From contig NZ_CP029190.1 in the NCBI RefSeq assembly GCF_008642295.1, positions 2,824,001 to 2,888,000 of the forward strand: a stretch of DNA of 64,000 bases. Reading direction: 5' to 3'. A program made the position numbers and the translations under genes. The first letter of the stretch is position 1, and each line of letters opens with the position of its first letter. Under the pieces are notes generated by a model that had not been told where the DNA came from, made no database searches, and saw nothing but the letters and a program-made list of their open reading frames with translations. This document shows positions 17,264 to 24,808 of the stretch, in pieces. This stretch comes from Streptomyces venezuelae (GTDB lineage Bacteria > Actinomycetota > Actinomycetes > Streptomycetales > Streptomycetaceae).

Positions 17264-18565
17264 ATGACCCAGGCCACCACCACGACCCGCTCCCCCGCCC
17301 GGCCCGCACCCGCGTCCGCGTCCGCTCCGCTGATCACGGCCACCGGCCAGACCCTGGTCCTGGCCGCGACCGGCCCGGCACCCGCCCGCCGGGTCCCGGA
17401 GCGGGCGGGCCCGTTCGCCCCGTACCGGCGGCTGCTCGCCACCCCGGGGGCCCGCGGGTTCACCACCGGCAACCTGATCGCCCGGCTGCCCATCGGCATG
17501 TTCGGGGTCAGCGCGGTGATGATGATCGCGGGCCAGCGCGGCTCGTACGCCCTCGCGGGCGCGGTCGCGGCCACCGGACTGGCCGCCACCGCCGTGGTCG
17601 CACCGTGGACGGCCCGCCTGATCGACCGGCACGGCCAGGCCCGGATCGCCCTCCCGGCCACCCTGGTCGCGGTGCTCGGCGCCCTGGCGCTGGTCCTCTG
17701 CGTCCGCCGGCAGGCCCCCGACTGGACCCTGTTCGCCTGCTACGCGGCCACCGCCGCCACCCCCAACATCGGCGGCATGTCCCGGGCCCGCTGGACCCAC
17801 CTGCTGCGCGGGGACGCGAAGGCGCACCACACGGCGATGTCCTTCGAGCAGGCGGCGGACGAGGCCTGCTACATGTTCGGGCCGGTACTGGCGGCCTTCC
17901 TCTGCACCGCCCTCTTCCCCGAGGCGGGCACCCTGGCCGGCGCGGCCCTGCTGCTCACCGGGATGCTGGTCTTCACCGCCCAGCGGGACACCGAGCCGCC
18001 GGTCTCCCCCGCCGTGCACCACGGCTCCCCGCTGCGCACGCCCGGCATGCGGCCCCTGCTGGTCCTCTTCCTCGCCCTGGGTGCACTGTTCGGCTCGATG
18101 GAGATCGCCTCCATCGGCTACCTCGACGAGCGCGGCCTGGGAGCGGCCTCCGGGCTGATCCTGGCCCTCCAGGCCGCCGGCTCCTGCATCGCGGGACTGG
18201 TCTACGGCACGCTCCGCCCGAAGTCCCTCCGCACCTGCGTGCTCGCCCTGGCGGTGGCGATGACCCTGCCCGCGACCGCGGTGCTCACGGGTCTCCTCCC
18301 GCTGCTGGGCTGCGCCCTGCTGGTGGCCGGGATGGCCACCGCGCCGACCATGGTCACCGCCATGTCCCTGGTGCAGCGGCTGACTCCGCCGGACCGGCTC
18401 AACGAGGGCATGACGGTGGCCGTGACGGCCATCCTGGCCGGGATCGCGGGCGGTTCGGCGGCGGGCGGCTGGCTGGTGGAACACCTCGGCCCGGCTGCCG
18501 CGTACGGGCTGCCGGTGGCGGCGGCACTGACGGCCCTGGCGGTGTCCCGCCGGCCGGGACGCTGA
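17264..18565 (+). CDS. MFS transporter
   Basis: A 433-residue major facilitator with about twelve hydrophobic segments starting at the RGFTTGNLIARLPIGMFGVS helix. It resembles the efflux-type MFS proteins common next to LysR genes in streptomycetes; the substrate is unknown. The first 60 residues are Ala/Pro/Thr-rich and probably cytoplasmic. ATG at 17264 follows GCGAGG at about nine bases. It is divergent from the LysR gene, which probably regulates it. Nothing notable separates it from the collagen-like gene except 212 bp with no gene. Confidence 0.9.
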   Translation: MTQATTTTRSPARPAPASASAPLITATGQTLVLAATGPAPARRVPERAGPFAPYRRLLATPGARGFTTGNLIARLPIGMFGVSAVMMIAGQRGSYALAGAVAATGLAATAVVAPWTARLIDRHGQARIALPATLVAVLGALALVLCVRRQAPDWTLFACYAATAATPNIGGMSRARWTHLLRGDAKAHHTAMSFEQAADEACYMFGPVLAAFLCTALFPEAGTLAGAALLLTGMLVFTAQRDTEPPVSPAVHHGSPLRTPGMRPLLVLFLALGALFGSMEIASIGYLDERGLGAASGLILALQAAGSCIAGLVYGTLRPKSLRTCVLALAVAMTLPATAVLTGLLPLLGCALLVAGMATAPTMVTAMSLVQRLTPPDRLNEGMTVAVTAILAGIAGGSAAGGWLVEHLGPAAAYGLPVAAALTALAVSRRPGR

Positions 18566-18777
18566 CGAGTCGATCGCGGGGGCGATGCCGGGGGGCGATG
18601 ACGGGGGCGATGACCGGAGCGGCGCAACGGGCATCGGACGTCCGGGTGACCGGAGTCGCGTCCTGAGCGGCTTGCCGTCATCATCCGCTTCTACTGGTGG
18701 GGGCCTCTCGCCCACCGGCCGGCCGCATGCTGCGGCCGTTCGCCGGATCCGTCGCCTTCCCTTGCAGAGGAACCCCC

Positions 18778-20019
18778 TTGCCTGCTTACCGCTGCATGCC
18801 CGCGACCGCCCTGGTCGTCGCCGCCGTCACCGCGACCTGCCTGGTGCCGGCCGCGCCGGCGCTCGCCGACTCGGCGAGCATCCGGTTCTCCCAGCCGTAC
18901 GTGCCGTCCATCGCCCCCGGCCAGACGGGGCGCGTCGTGATCGCGGCCGTCGGCGGGACCGACCGGGTGGCGAGCTCCACCTTCCGGATCACCGCTCCGG
19001 AGCGGACCAGCTTCCCCGAGGCCCGGTTCTACTGGAACGGGCAGCGGGCCTCGGTGCAGTGCACCCGCTCCGCCGACGCCCGCCGGCTGACCTGCGACGC
19101 GGGCACCCGGGCGGGCTTCGCCTTCCCGGCGTACGAGCAGACCCGGCTGGCCGTGACCGTACGGGTGGACCGGAACGCACCGCAGGGCACCACGCTCGAC
19201 GGCGGCGCATGGGAGACGGGCGTGGACGACCCGGTCCTGTTCGCGGTGGCCACCACGGTGACGGGCCCGAAGGGCGACCCCGGCGACGACGGCAGGCCGG
19301 GCGACCCGGGCCACCACGGCAAGCCGGGCGGCCCGGGCCCCAAGGGCGACCGCGGGGAGAAGGGCGACAAGGGCGACCGCGGGGAGAAGGGCCCGAAGGG
19401 CGACAAGGGCCACCAGGGCCCGGCCGGCCCCAAGGGAGACAAGGGCCCCAAGGGAGACAAGGGAGACAAGGGCGAGAAGGGCGACCGCGGCCACAAGGGC
19501 GACACCGGCCCGGGCGGCGGCCACCAGGGCCCGAAGGGAGACAAAGGCGACCAGGGCCCGGCCGGCCCGCGGGGCGAGAAGGGCGAAAAGGGAGACAAGG
19601 GACCACAGGGCCCCAAGGGCCACCAGGGCCCGAAGGGAGACAAGGGACACCAGGGCGACAAGGGCCCGAAGGGCGACCAGGGACCCAAGGGCGACAAGGG
19701 CGACAAGGGCGACCCCGGCTCCAAGGGCGACTCCGGCAAGCCCGGCACCCCCGGTAAGCCGGGCAAGCCCACCAAGCCCGCCAAGTCCGCGAAGGCCCGC
19801 ATCCTCGCCTCCGCCCACGGCCTGACCATCCACTCCGGCCCCGGCACGCACTACAAGAAGACCGGCAAGGCCAAGAACGGCGCGGTCGTCCCGGTGCAGT
19901 GCAAGACCAACGGCCGGACCGTCGGCGGCAATGCGCTCTGGTACAAGCTCGCCGACGGCCGCGGCTGGATCCCCGCCCGCTACGCCCACAACCTCAACAA
20001 GATCCCGTACTGCTCCTGA
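18778..20019 (+). CDS. Secreted collagen-like protein with C-terminal SH3-type domain
   Basis: A 413-residue exported protein. A signal peptide (ATALVVAAVTATCLVPAAPALA, cleaved before DSASIRF) is followed by a beta-rich domain of about 130 residues with a Cys pair. Next come 56 Gly-X-Y collagen triplets starting at GPKGDPGDD, broken once by an inserted Gln (29 then 27 triplets) and dominated by GDK, GPK, GEK and GHQ. The C terminus is a bacterial SH3 domain (ARILASAHGLTIHSGPGTHY onward), usually a wall-binding module. The start is TTG at 18778, with AGAGGAA five bases upstream; ATG at 18796 would shorten the signal peptide. It has no LPXTG motif. It probably forms a stable triple helix held at the wall by the SH3 domains (inference). 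Confidence 0.9.
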   Translation: MPAYRCMPATALVVAAVTATCLVPAAPALADSASIRFSQPYVPSIAPGQTGRVVIAAVGGTDRVASSTFRITAPERTSFPEARFYWNGQRASVQCTRSADARRLTCDAGTRAGFAFPAYEQTRLAVTVRVDRNAPQGTTLDGGAWETGVDDPVLFAVATTVTGPKGDPGDDGRPGDPGHHGKPGGPGPKGDRGEKGDKGDRGEKGPKGDKGHQGPAGPKGDKGPKGDKGDKGEKGDRGHKGDTGPGGGHQGPKGDKGDQGPAGPRGEKGEKGDKGPQGPKGHQGPKGDKGHQGDKGPKGDQGPKGDKGDKGDPGSKGDSGKPGTPGKPGKPTKPAKSAKARILASAHGLTIHSGPGTHYKKTGKAKNGAVVPVQCKTNGRTVGGNALWYKLADGRGWIPARYAHNLNKIPYCS

Positions 20020-20034
20020 ACCTGACGCAGCCCC

Positions 20035-20089
20035 CTGACTGGTACGAGTTTTCGGTACCGAACCTGTACCTTGTTCTTGTACCAGTCAG
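20035..20089. promoter_or_regulatory. Operator/promoter region of the yefM-yoeB module
   Basis: An 11-bp perfect inverted repeat, CTGACTGGTAC (20035-20045) and GTACCAGTCAG (20079-20089), flanks two more GTACC cores (GGTACC at 20054-20059, TGTACC at 20065-20070). YefM/YoeB modules are autoregulated through TGTACA-like palindromes, so this four-site cluster directly upstream of yefM is a good operator candidate. Confidence 0.7.
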
Positions 20090-20106
20090 AGAGGATGGAA
20101 GCCGTC

Positions 20107-20382
20107 ATGTCCATAAGCGCCAGCGAAGCCCGGGCCACGCTCTTCCCGCTCATCGAGCGTGTCAACACCGACCACGCCCCGGTGCGCATCACCTCCAAGA
20201 ACGGCGACGCCGTCCTCATGTCCGCCGACGACTACGACTCCTGGCAGGAGACCGTCTACCTGCTCCGCTCCCCGGCCAATGCCCAGCGGCTGATGGAGGC
20301 CGTGGCCCGTGACCGGGAGAGCGCGCCCGAGGTCACCAAGAGCATGGACGAGCTGAGGGAGCTCACGGGGGGCGAAGCGTGA
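20107..20382 (+). CDS. yefM: Antitoxin, YefM/Phd family
   Basis: A 91-residue antitoxin. The N-terminal Phd/YefM DNA-binding fold is intact ([46 protein letters not shown]), followed by an acidic C-terminal tail that wraps the toxin. It should neutralise YoeB and repress its own promoter. The ATG at 20107 matches the family start; an ATG four codons upstream (20095) is possible. Its TGA overlaps the toxin GTG (GTGA), giving translational coupling. Confidence 0.94.
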   Translation: MSISASEARATLFPLIERVNTDHAPVRITSKNGDAVLMSADDYDSWQETVYLLRSPANAQRLMEAVARDRESAPEVTKSMDELRELTGGEA

Positions 20383-20636
20383 GGAGTATCCACTTCGACC
20401 CGGCCGCCTGGGAGGACTTCCTGTTCTGGCTCGCTTCCGACGTGAAGATGGCCCGCAGGATCACCCGCCTCATCGGCGAGATCCAGCGCGACCCGTTCAG
20501 CGGGATCGGCAAGCCCGAGCCACTGAAGGGCGACCTGTCGGGCTATTGGTCCCGCCGGATCGACGACGAGCACCGGCTCGTCTACCGGGCGGACGAGAAG
20601 GAAGTGAAGATCCTGAAGGCCCGCTACCACTACTGA
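20379..20636 (+). CDS. yoeB: Toxin, YoeB family ribosome-dependent mRNA endonuclease
   Basis: An 85-residue RelE-fold toxin that cleaves mRNA in the ribosomal A site. It has the whole YoeB signature: [33 protein letters not shown] and the end KILKARYHY. The catalytic residues by family comparison are Glu47, Arg66 and His84 with terminal Tyr85, all present, so the toxin looks active. The start is GTG at 20379, inside the antitoxin stop. A half copy of the ssrA terminator begins 20 bp after its stop. Confidence 0.94.
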   Translation: MRSIHFDPAAWEDFLFWLASDVKMARRITRLIGEIQRDPFSGIGKPEPLKGDLSGYWSRRIDDEHRLVYRADEKEVKILKARYHY

Positions 20637-20655
20637 GCCGGCCGGACCCCACGGT

Positions 20656-20683
20656 ATGACGAAGGCCCCGCAGCCGGATCGGC
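20656..20683. repeat. 28-bp direct repeat, left copy (half of the ssrA terminator)
   Basis: Identical over 28 bases to 22509-22536, which is the left arm and loop of the hairpin downstream of ssrA. Here the right arm is missing and the sequence diverges after GGATCGGC. The two copies bracket an orphan gene and a VapBC-type module. The DNA from here to 20813 holds only a short frame on the minus strand that I cannot identify. Confidence 0.85.
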
Positions 20684-20813
20684 CGCCGTGACTGAGCACG
20701 CAGCTTCATCCCGAGGGGGCTGCCAGGTCGGACGGTCAGGGCCCCGGTCGAGCCGCTGATCTGCGGAATGCTCAGTCGGCGCTGCTGCTCGTGTGAGGTG
20801 TGGTCCCGCACCA

Positions 20814-21791
20814 TCAACCGCCTGGATGCTGCGGTGCAGGGGACAAGGGAGTGGGCGACCAGCGAACGGGGTTGCCGTCGAGACCGTCGGTGAGCCAGGA
20901 GCCGTCGCCCAGGGGCACCAGTTCGTACGGGTTGGTCACCTCGACGGTGATCTCGCCGCTGAGCGTGCCCGTGCGCACGTCGACCAGGTGGTAGCGGAAC
21001 CACTCCTCCTCTTCCGCGCGCTCACCGCCCAAGGTGACGACGGCCAGATCAGGGGTCAGGTAGCCGCCGCTCCATTCCACGAAGGTCTCCTCCGGGTCGT
21101 ATCCGAAGGCTTCGACGGGCAGGGTGAAGAGCACGTCTCCGCTGGGGTGGCGGTGGAAGGCGACGTCCGCCTGTCCGTGGTCGACGGTCATGAAGTGCTG
21201 CCCGTCCGGCGCCAGGTCTATCAGGCAGCGGTCCCACCACGGGTAGGTCACGAATTCCGCCTCGTCGTCGGCCCCGGCTGTGGCTCTCAAAATGACGGAG
21301 CCGTCCTGGCCCTCGCCGATGTCGAGGTAGATGCTGCCGTCCACGGGGTGCAGGTGGTGGCCGGCGCCGTGCCCGACCGTCTCCAGCTCCCGACGGACCA
21401 GGACCGCCCCGCTATCGGCGTCGTGCACGACCCACTGGTCTCCGCCCCTGCGCCCTGCCATCGCGTCCGGCCGGTAAACCCACACGGTCCGGCCGTCCAG
21501 GGACAGCGCGCAGCCGGGCCGGTGGCCATGGCGCTGGTCCGAATGCGGCTCGAAGTCCGACGCCCACACCAGGTCACCGGCGCGCGTAAGGCATACGACG
21601 CCATTCAGCGTCGTATAGACGAATCGCTCCAGATCGGGCCACACCGCCGACTCCACGACCTCGTCGCCGGACCGCGGCTGGAACACCGCGACAGGCTCCA
21701 GCGTGCCGAGCACTCTGGAGTCCAGCGCGTACGCATGGATCGCCTCATCGCGGTGGCGCGTGATCACGTTCGAAGGTGTCACAGGAACCAT
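20814..21791 (-). CDS. Hypothetical protein, probable beta-propeller
   Basis: A 325-residue soluble protein without signal peptide or membrane segments. It has several degenerate 40-50 residue blocks ending in W/V-x-Asp type strands (SLDGRTVWVYRPD, HPVDGSIYLDIGE, APDGQHFMTVDHGQ, LGDGSWLTDGLDGNPVRW), which looks like a WD40/PQQ-like propeller. I do not recognise a specific family and assign no function. The start is ATG at 21791. It lies alone, opposite to both flanking toxin-antitoxin modules, inside the segment bounded by the 28-bp repeats, so it may be cargo. Confidence 0.7.
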   Translation of the reverse strand: MVPVTPSNVITRHRDEAIHAYALDSRVLGTLEPVAVFQPRSGDEVVESAVWPDLERFVYTTLNGVVCLTRAGDLVWASDFEPHSDQRHGHRPGCALSLDGRTVWVYRPDAMAGRRGGDQWVVHDADSGAVLVRRELETVGHGAGHHLHPVDGSIYLDIGEGQDGSVILRATAGADDEAEFVTYPWWDRCLIDLAPDGQHFMTVDHGQADVAFHRHPSGDVLFTLPVEAFGYDPEETFVEWSGGYLTPDLAVVTLGGERAEEEEWFRYHLVDVRTGTLSGEITVEVTNPYELVPLGDGSWLTDGLDGNPVRWSPTPLSPAPQHPGG

Positions 21792-21837
21792 GCGCCGAGG
21801 CTAACGCCCAGCTCAGGCTGGCCGACCAGACGGGAGC

Positions 21838-21885
21838 GACTGCAAAGTGACTCCATTGACGATAAAATGCAGTCATGACTGCATT
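21838..21885. promoter_or_regulatory. Palindromic operator over the antitoxin start codon
   Basis: AATGCAGTCATGACTGCATT (21866-21885) is a perfect 20-bp palindrome centred on the antitoxin ATG at 21875. Another half-site, GACTGCA, lies at 21838-21844, about three helical turns upstream. Ribbon-helix-helix antitoxins bind such repeated half-sites. The placement would block both transcription and the translation start region. Confidence 0.75.
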
Positions 21886-22105
21886 CACGATCCGGGAAGT
21901 CCCCGATGACATCGCCCGCCGCATAAAGGTCCGAGCCGCCGAGGCCGGACAGTCCCTCCAGAGCTACCTGCTCAGCCTCGTCACCAGAGACGCCACCCAG
22001 CCCACGCTCGCCGAAATGGCCGACCGCGCCGAGCGCTACGCCACGGAGGACATCGACGTCCAGGACGTCCTCGACGTCATCGACTCGGGCAGGGCCGGTC
22101 GTTGA
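21875..22105 (+). CDS. FitA-like ribbon-helix-helix antitoxin
   Basis: A 76-residue antitoxin. The N-terminal RHH/Arc-type domain reads FTIREVPDDIARRIKVRAAE, followed by SLQSYLLSLV. The acidic C-terminal tail (ATEDIDVQDVLDVIDSGR) should cap the PIN toxin. It belongs to the FitA/VapB class that pairs with VapC nucleases. ATG at 21875 lies inside a perfect palindrome that is probably its own binding site. The TGA overlaps the toxin TTG. Confidence 0.9.
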   Translation: MTAFTIREVPDDIARRIKVRAAEAGQSLQSYLLSLVTRDATQPTLAEMADRAERYATEDIDVQDVLDVIDSGRAGR

Positions 22106-22512
22106 TCGTCGTGGATTCCTCCGCCCTGGTCCTGTTCCTCGCGGACAGGGGGTCCCGCGGCGCCGCCGCCCGCCGGCGCATCAGCGAGGAGGACACCCTC
22201 GCCGCTCCTTACCTACTGGACACCGAGGTCGCGTCCGCCCTCCTGGGCATGGCACGCGGCGCCAAAATCGACCCCACGAGCCTCGATGAGCACTTCAAGA
22301 CCTACCAGGGGCTGCGCGTACAGCGGCACCAGACGGGCCCCTTGCTCCCCCGGATCCGAAAGCTGTACGCCAACCTCTCCGTCTACGACGCCACGTACGT
22401 CGCCCTCGCCGAGGCACTGGGCGTCCCCCTGCTGACGGCGGACGTACGCATCGAACGAGGCGTTCAGAAGCCGCGCTGCGGAATCGAGGTCATCACTCGT
22501 GCTCCCGCATGA
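22102..22512 (+). CDS. VapC/FitB-type PIN-domain ribonuclease toxin
   Basis: A 136-residue PIN-domain protein. The acidic metal-binding residues are all present: Asp5 (IVVDSSAL), Glu42 (LDTEVASALL), Asp96 (SVYDATYVALAEALG) and Asp114 (LLTADVR). It should cleave RNA, in many VapCs a tRNA or rRNA, when not bound by the antitoxin upstream. The start is TTG at 22102, overlapping the antitoxin stop (TTGA). Its own stop (22510-22512) lies within the 28-bp repeat and abuts the ssrA terminator hairpin on the other strand, so it lacks any terminator other than this shared one. Confidence 0.9.
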   Translation: MIVVDSSALVLFLADRGSRGAAARRRISEEDTLAAPYLLDTEVASALLGMARGAKIDPTSLDEHFKTYQGLRVQRHQTGPLLPRIRKLYANLSVYDATYVALAEALGVPLLTADVRIERGVQKPRCGIEVITRAPA

Positions 22513-22536
22513 CGAAGGCCCCGCAGCCGGATCGGC
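22509..22536. repeat. 28-bp direct repeat, right copy (in the ssrA terminator)
   Basis: Exact match to 20656-20683. This copy is in its natural place: it forms the left arm and loop of the hairpin that ends ssrA and includes the TGA of the PIN toxin gene. Repeats of this length at a small RNA gene are what site-specific insertion or repeat-mediated duplication leaves behind. Confidence 0.85.
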
Positions 22537-22549
22537 TGCGAGGCCTTCG
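22513..22549. terminator. Terminator shared by ssrA and the PIN toxin gene
   Basis: A 17-bp stem with one mismatch, arms CGAAGGCCCCGCAGCCG and CGGCTGCGAGGCCTTCG, around GAT. It starts one base after the toxin stop and lies 15 bp beyond the 3' end of ssrA on the minus strand, so it serves both convergent transcripts. Confidence 0.88.
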
Positions 22550-22564
22550 CCCACATGGGATGAG

Positions 22565-22950
22565 TGGAGATGGCGGGAATCGAACCCGCGTCCAACGGTG
22601 CAGAAGCAGGGCTTCTCCGAGCGCAGTCCGCTGCGATTTTCTCGGCCCCGGAGATCACGCGGACAAGTCTCCGACGGGCTCAGTCACTGTTTGATTTCCC
22701 TCCAACCCCCGTGACCGGGGCTAGAGGTTTAGATCCCTTGTTGACGCCAGGATCCGGACCGGGACCACTTCCGGGCTGACGCTCCTCACAGAGGCTTCAG
22801 CTCACTGTTATTAGGCAGCGAGGGTGAAGCGGGAGTTATCGCTCTTGGAGTTGGCGATTATTGTTTGCGACATATGGTTAGCGAGATCATTGCCGCTTCC
22901 TCGGCTCGCTTCCCCTGCATCGACATCCGCTGTCGAAACCGATCATCCCC
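22565..22950 (-). ncRNA. ssrA: Transfer-messenger RNA (tmRNA)
   Basis: The tRNA-like domain is complete. The 5' end GGGGATG (from 22950) pairs with the 3' CATCTCC (with one G-U), followed by the discriminator A at 22565; CCA is not encoded. The T-arm GCGGGTTCGATTCCCGC and the 5' segment ATCGGTTTCGACAG are canonical. The resume codon is GCC at 22855-22853, and the tag reads ANSKSDNSRFTLAA, ending at TAA (22813-22811). The tag ends in LAA, the usual protease signal. With SmpB it rescues ribosomes stalled on broken mRNA. The smpB gene lies just upstream on the same strand. Confidence 0.96.
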
Positions 22951-23034
22951 ATGTTGTGTTATCAAACTGCTCCCGCCGCCAGCGGCGGGTGCTGACGCCA
23001 TGGTACGCGAAGTGGACCACCGCGTGCCAGGAGG

Positions 23035-23520
23035 TTAAATCGTGCCGCGCTGCTTGCGGCGGATCGCCGAGATCGCCCGGTTCGTCTCCCGGGTGTCCTG
23101 CTTCTCCCGCAGCGACTGCCGCTTGTCGTACTCCTTCTTGCCCTTCGCCAGCGCGATCTCGACCTTGGCGCGGCCGTCCTTGAAGTACAGGGACAACGGC
23201 ACGACGGTGTGGCCCGACTCCTCGGCCTTGCGCTCCAGCTTGTCGATCTCCTCCCGGTGCATCAGGAGCTTGCGCTTGCGCCGGGCGCTGTGGTTGGTCC
23301 AGGTGCCCTGGCTGTACTCCGGGACGTGCACGTTGTAGAGCCAGGCCTCGCGGCCCTCCACCGACACGAACCCGTCGACCAGCGAGGCCCGGCCCTGGCG
23401 CAGGGACTTGACCTCGGTGCCGGTGAGTACGATGCCGCACTCGTAGGTGTCGAGGATCGCGTAGTCGTGCCGCGCCTTCTTGTTCTGGGCGATCAGCTTC
23501 CGCCCCTTTTCCTTTGCCAT
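23035..23520 (-). CDS. smpB: SsrA-binding protein SmpB
   Basis: A 161-residue SmpB of normal length. It contains [39 protein letters not shown], and the basic C-terminal tail [18 protein letters not shown] that mimics the mRNA/tRNA in the ribosome. It binds the tRNA-like domain of tmRNA and brings it to stalled ribosomes. The ATG at 23520 is the family start. It lies 18 bp after the S41 protease gene and 84 bp before ssrA, all on the same strand, a common actinobacterial order. Confidence 0.96.
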   Translation of the reverse strand: MAKEKGRKLIAQNKKARHDYAILDTYECGIVLTGTEVKSLRQGRASLVDGFVSVEGREAWLYNVHVPEYSQGTWTNHSARRKRKLLMHREEIDKLERKAEESGHTVVPLSLYFKDGRAKVEIALAKGKKEYDKRQSLREKQDTRETNRAISAIRRKQRGTI

Positions 23521-23538
23521 AGTGCGGTCATTTTCGCA

Positions 23539-24741
23539 CTACCGGGTGGCCCCGAGGCCACTCAATACCGCGCGGGCCCGCTCCTCGGTCCGCTCTCCGC
23601 CCGCCGTCAGGTCCGGGGTGATGCCCCGGCCGTCCAGGCTGCGGCCCGCCGGCGTGCGGTACGTGCCCACGGTCAGCTCTGCCACCGAGCCGTCGGGGAG
23701 CTCCGTGGGCAGCTGCACCGAGCCCTTGCCGAAGGTGCGGCTGCCCACGGTGACCGCGCGGCCCCGGTCCTGGAGGGCTCCGGTGAGGAGCTCGGCGGCG
23801 CTCATGGTGCCGCCGTCCACCAGCGCCACCAGCGGGCGGGTGGTGTCACCGCCGGGCGCTGCGTGGAGGGCGCGCTGCACCCCGCGTACGTCGTACGTCG
23901 CGACCAGGCCGCCGTCGAGGAAGGCGGAGGCGGCCTGCACGGCCTCGGCGACCAGGCCGCCGGGGTTGCCGCGCAGGTCGAGCATGAGGCCGGCGCCGGG
24001 CGGGGCGGCGCGGACGGCCTCGCGGACCCGGTCGCCGGAGCCGCGGGTGAAGGAGGAGACCTTGATCACGGTGATGCCGCCGGGAAGGGTCCGGACGGTG
24101 ACCGGCTCGGTGTGCAGCTGCTCGCGGCGCAGGGTCTCGGTGCGCTCGCGGCCGTCCCGCCGCAGTTTCAGCACCACGGGTGTACCGGCGGTGCCGCGGA
24201 GCAGGGTGACCACCTCGGCGGTGGTGAGGCCGGCCACCGGTTTCCCGTCCACCGTGAGCAGGCGGTCGCCGGCCCGGATGCCGGCCCGGTCGGCGGGGCC
24301 GCCGGGCTGGACCCGGTCGACCTCGACGCCGCCGTCGCGGCGGCAGCCGGCCCACAGGCCGACGCCGGTCCAGCGGCCTTCGAGGTCGGAGGCGAAGCCG
24401 GCGTACTCGGTGCGGTCGTAGACCCGGCCCCAGCGGTCCCCGCTGCGGCTGACCACTTCCTGGGCGGCCTTCTTGCCCGATTTCCCGTCGGCGACGGCCT
24501 CGGCCGCGGCCCGGGCCACCGCATCCCGGTCGGCGGTCCCCGGCGGCCGGGCGGGCGGTGCGGCGGAGGCGGCCGGAGCCGCGAGGTCCACGGAGGAGAT
24601 CTCGACCGTGCGGTGGTCGGTCTGGCCGCCGAAGCAGCCGGTGCTGGCGGCCGTGCCGAGAGCACCGAGTAAGGCCAAGGTCAGAGCGGCCCCGCGACGC
24701 AGGTCACGGGGCCGGAGACAGTACGGGGGGCGGCCCGGCAT
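23539..24741 (-). CDS. S41-family C-terminal processing peptidase (CtpA-like), exported
   Basis: A 400-residue peptidase. A basic N terminus and hydrophobic stretch ending ASTGCFGG suggest a signal peptide, possibly a lipoprotein with an imperfect lipobox. Then come a PDZ domain (RVQPGGPADRAGIRAGDRLL) and the S41 protease domain with GLMLDLRGNPGG, the catalytic Ser in DGGTMSAAELLTGAL and the Lys in RTFGKGSVQ. It should cleave envelope proteins outside the membrane. ATG at 24741 is chosen, although it has no good ribosome site. It lies downstream of ftsEX, which elsewhere controls wall hydrolases; a functional link is only inferred. Confidence 0.9.
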   Translation of the reverse strand: MPGRPPYCLRPRDLRRGAALTLALLGALGTAASTGCFGGQTDHRTVEISSVDLAAPAASAAPPARPPGTADRDAVARAAAEAVADGKSGKKAAQEVVSRSGDRWGRVYDRTEYAGFASDLEGRWTGVGLWAGCRRDGGVEVDRVQPGGPADRAGIRAGDRLLTVDGKPVAGLTTAEVVTLLRGTAGTPVVLKLRRDGRERTETLRREQLHTEPVTVRTLPGGITVIKVSSFTRGSGDRVREAVRAAPPGAGLMLDLRGNPGGLVAEAVQAASAFLDGGLVATYDVRGVQRALHAAPGGDTTRPLVALVDGGTMSAAELLTGALQDRGRAVTVGSRTFGKGSVQLPTELPDGSVAELTVGTYRTPAGRSLDGRGITPDLTAGGERTEERARAVLSGLGATR

Positions 24742-24808
24742 GGCGCCGAGTCTAGGACAAGCCCCGTGACGGGACGGCTGGTTGGCCGTACCGCTCACGG
24801 GGCGCTTG

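Noticed and set aside
19263..19760. CRISPR-like or satellite repeat in the plus strand
   Set aside because: The periodic AAGGGCGACAAGGG sequence is the coding DNA of the collagen triplets, in frame and without spacers.
20695..20813. Short minus-strand frame beginning MVRDHTSHEQQRR, possible gene remnant
   Set aside because: It is too short and unidentified; it could be decayed DNA next to the repeat, but no family can be named.
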